A DNA stretch of 5,517 nt from Auritidibacter sp. Marseille-P8566 (GTDB taxonomy: Bacteria > Bacteroidota > Bacteroidia > Flavobacteriales > Flavobacteriaceae). The position numbers were made by a program, and so were the translations under genes. The stretch lies in the NCBI GenBank assembly GCA_943325595.2, contig CALPQA020000164.1:1-5517 (forward strand), given 5' to 3'. This document shows positions 4,750 to 5,517 of this stretch, one piece after another; positions within the stretch are counted from its first letter, which is position 1; each line of letters opens with the position of its first letter. The notes beneath the pieces are model-generated. The model did no database searches and was not told the origin of the DNA. It saw only the letters and a program-made list of their open reading frames with translations.

Positions 4750-5517
4750 CGGCTTCTATTTTTTGGGTGAGTTCAATAAACTGTTGCACGTTCAACTGCT
4801 CTGGACGAAGGTCAAAGATAGTGTCTTCTCGCAAATTATCCGACAAATTTAGTGTTTTTAAACTGTTTCGCAATGTTTTTCGGCGTTGTTGAAAGGCAGT
4901 TTTTACTACGGTGAAGAATAATTTTTCGCCACAAGGCAGGCTGTAATCTGCTTTTCGGCGCAATCGCAATACACCCGACTTTACTTTTGGTGGTGGAATA
5001 AAAACGTGCTCATCGACTGTGAATAGGTATTCGGCATCATAAAATGCTTGAACCAAAACAGATAAAATTCCGTAAGCCTTCGTTCCTTTTTTCTCGCAAA
5101 TTCTTTCGGCAACTTCTTTTTGGAACATCCCAGCAAATTCCGGAATTTGGTTGCGGTATTCTAAAGTTCGGAAAACGATTTGCGTTGAAATATTGTAAGG
5201 GAAATTCCCAATTATGCCAAATTGCTTCCCTTCAAAAGTTTCGTTGATGTTGTATTTCAAGAAATCTTTGGAAATAATTTTGTCTTTTAATTTTGGGAAA
5301 TTCTCGTCCAAATATGTCACCGATTCGGTATCGATTTCAATTACGTAGGTATTTATTGGTTTTTCTAACAAATATTTTGTCAAAACTCCCATTCCTGGAC
5401 CAATTTCCAATATGTCTTGATAGCCCTCAAAATTCATAGTATCCGAAATTGCTGCGGCGATACTTTCGTCTTTTAAGAAATGCTGACCAAGGTGTTTTTT
5501 TGCTTTTACTTTTTCCA
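4739..5517 (-). CDS. rsmA: 16S rRNA dimethyladenosine transferase RsmA, start codon cut by window edge
   Basis: This enzyme uses S-adenosylmethionine to dimethylate two adjacent adenines in the 3' terminal hairpin of 16S rRNA (A1518 and A1519, E. coli numbering), a late step in 30S assembly. The reading frame is open to the last base. The final two bases read TG on the - strand, followed by [16 protein letters not shown], so the start is almost certainly an ATG whose A lies at 5518, giving 259 residues. With that numbering the landmarks are HLGQHFL at 9-15, SAM motif I EIGPGMG at 38-44, acidic EID at 61-63, D85, catalytic motif IV NFPY at 105-108 (NLPY in many species), FQKEVAERI at 132-140, [13 protein letters not shown] at 174-186, and the C-terminal helical domain with [13 protein letters not shown] at 209-221. 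Starting at the internal ATG (5435-5437) would remove the GQHFL substrate-binding segment and is rejected. It is the first visible gene of the operon; the promoter is outside. Confidence 0.96.
   Translation of the reverse strand, partial: EKVKAKKHLGQHFLKDESIAAAISDTMNFEGYQDILEIGPGMGVLTKYLLEKPINTYVIEIDTESVTYLDENFPKLKDKIISKDFLKYNINETFEGKQFGIIGNFPYNISTQIVFRTLEYRNQIPEFAGMFQKEVAERICEKKGTKAYGILSVLVQAFYDAEYLFTVDEHVFIPPPKVKSGVLRLRRKADYSLPCGEKLFFTVVKTAFQQRRKTLRNSLKTLNLSDNLREDTIFDLRPEQLNVQQFIELTQKIEADAV

Noticed and set aside
5435..5437. Internal ATG as the start of rsmA
   Set aside because: It would drop the conserved HLGQHFLKD segment, which is in frame and continues to the window edge.
1..5517. CRISPR array, tRNA/rRNA, phage, defence or toxin-antitoxin system
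   Set aside because: No regularly spaced long repeats, cloverleaf sequence, integrase, nuclease or toxin-like protein is present. The recognisable genes are housekeeping or general envelope functions.

Overview
The window looks like chromosomal DNA from a member of the Bacteroidota, most likely Flavobacteriaceae and probably Flavobacterium or a close relative. The evidence is AT-rich sequence, A-rich leaders without strong Shine-Dalgarno sites, several exact matches to the Bacteroidota -7 promoter box TAnnTTTG, signal peptides of the 'FFAQ' and 'AEAQ' type, and flavobacterial-looking protein families. The organism is inferred from style and not proven.

Left part (1-1774, + strand): two separate single-gene transcription units. 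The first (227-571) encodes a small exported protein with YwqK/MORN-like repeats. The second (732-1730) encodes an exported TlpA-type thioredoxin-fold protein with an intact WCGPC site. Each has a TATATTTG box shortly upstream and a strong intrinsic terminator downstream (598-626 and 1749-1774). A match to the same promoter consensus on the opposite strand at 41-48 suggests a divergent gene starting at or beyond the left edge.

Middle part (1775-2522): a small four-helix membrane protein of unknown function on the - strand (1819-2202), then about 320 bases without a protein gene. That gap holds a candidate - strand promoter, a small stem-loop, four degenerate TCTAA repeats and a compact, foldable, GC-richer element at 2419-2510. 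The element resembles a structured sequence I recall being scattered between genes in flavobacterial genomes. It is the most interesting object here and may be a structured RNA.

Right part (2523-5517, - strand): a probable operon rsmA - mgtE - proC. RsmA (KsgA) dimethylates 16S rRNA; its start codon is cut by the window edge, apparently by one base. MgtE is a Mg2+ channel/transporter whose start overlaps the rsmA stop by 11 bases. ProC is a somewhat divergent pyrroline-5-carboxylate reductase for proline synthesis. Ribosome maturation and Mg2+ supply make a sensible pair; the link to proline synthesis is less obvious. I see no CRISPR array, tRNA, rRNA, complete insertion sequence or defence system.
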